Origin: an uncultured Thermomicrobiales bacterium
GTDB lineage: Bacteria; Chloroflexota; Chloroflexia; Thermomicrobiales; UBA6265
Direction: 5' to 3'
Assembly: GCA_902806375.1 (NCBI GenBank)
Contig: CADCWK010000146.1
Location: 1-6,525 of the forward strand
DNA: 6,525 bases
Below the pieces are notes generated by a model. It was not told where the DNA came from. It searched no databases and was given only the letters and a program-made list of their open reading frames with translations. Both the position numbers and the translations under genes were made by a program. How positions within the stretch are numbered: position 1 is the first letter of the stretch; the number at the start of each line of letters is the position of its first letter. This document shows positions 6,091 to 6,525 of the stretch, in pieces.

Positions 6091-6525
6091 ATGAACGAGG
6101 ACGCGACGAACTCCGCGACTCGACCAGTAGACGAACCGGACGACCCGGCCTTCGTACCGACCCCACCTACGCCGGACCAGCTCGCCTGGCTGCGGGAGCG
6201 CTCGGGGCGGGACGACGCCGCACTGGCCTCCCGCCTGCGCCGTTACCGGGAGCAGGAGGGCTGGACCCACGACCAGCTCGCCGCCCACCTCGGATTGAGC
6301 GTGGCGAGCCTGGACCGCCTCGGTCTGAGCGGGGTTCCGCGCTCCGACCGGTTCGCGGGCGATGTCCGGGCCATCGCCGCCGCCAATGGGGTCGTGGCGG
6401 AGCAGCTGATGCACCTCCTGCGGGCGGTCGAGAGCCGCAACGCCTTCACGGGCTCCGCCGCCGCCCGCCGGATCGTCGCCGCGGCCCGCGACCACGACGA
6501 CCCCACGCCGGCCGAGGATCGGCCG
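6091..6525 (+). CDS. Helix-turn-helix protein, probable partner of the sigma factor (partial)
   Basis: The frame starts at ATG 6091, with GAGAGGA seven bases upstream, and stays open for 145 codons to the right edge, so the C-terminus is missing. The first 45 residues are acidic and Pro-rich (DEPDDPAFVPTPPTPDQ). Residues 47-113 form an XRE-like helix-turn-helix region: LRRYREQEGWTHDQLAAHLGLSVASLDRLGLSG, then an Ala-rich helix, DVRAIAAANGVVAEQLMHLLRAVE. The QLAAHLGLSVASLDRL part (62-77) is the likely recognition unit. A charged Ala/Arg-rich stretch (122-145) follows and may lead to further domains. The gene starts 18 bases after the sigma factor stop, which implies co-transcription. It may be a DNA-binding regulator working with the sigma factor or an anti-sigma-like protein; nothing visible decides between them. 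Its ribosome binding site closely resembles that of the gene at 1720. Confidence 0.8.
   Translation, partial: MNEDATNSATRPVDEPDDPAFVPTPPTPDQLAWLRERSGRDDAALASRLRRYREQEGWTHDQLAAHLGLSVASLDRLGLSGVPRSDRFAGDVRAIAAANGVVAEQLMHLLRAVESRNAFTGSAAARRIVAAARDHDDPTPAEDRP

Overview
The window is GC-rich bacterial DNA with seven genes: two on the minus strand at the left, the other five on the plus strand. The codon bias, a sigma factor with an unusual C-terminus, and a membrane-sensor-like protein fit a GC-rich Chloroflexota bacterium (Thermomicrobia/Sphaerobacter-like) best. An actinobacterium is not excluded, and this placement is inference without any database search.

Left part, minus strand (1-939). A short gene (939 to 673) encodes an 88-residue putative exported peptide with a CxxC motif. 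After 82 bases on the same strand comes a multi-pass membrane protein (590 to 1), cut by the window edge. Its six visible membrane segments resemble the N-terminal modules found before signalling domains (GGDEF, HD-GYP or kinase type) in other proteins. The two may form a secreted peptide and sensor pair.

Spacer (940-1719). About 780 bases hold no convincing gene. They contain a 16-bp inverted repeat with a third half-site copy, a possible extended -10 element for the minus-strand pair, and a small hairpin just before the peptide's ribosome binding site.

Centre, plus strand (1720-5217). This is a fatty-acid-synthesis block: an uncharacterised TIM-barrel-like protein, then fabD (malonyl-CoA:ACP transacylase) and a fabF-type beta-ketoacyl-ACP synthase. 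FabD would load malonyl groups onto acyl carrier protein and the synthase would condense them with the growing acyl chain. The ACP, fabG and fabH genes usually found with these two are absent from the window. A perfect 14-bp hairpin follows the synthase gene.

Right part, plus strand (5341-6525). An extended -10 promoter precedes a sigma-70-family factor with a clear region 2 and an atypical C-terminal part. It is followed 18 bases later by a helix-turn-helix protein that runs off the window. These two look like a separate regulatory operon.
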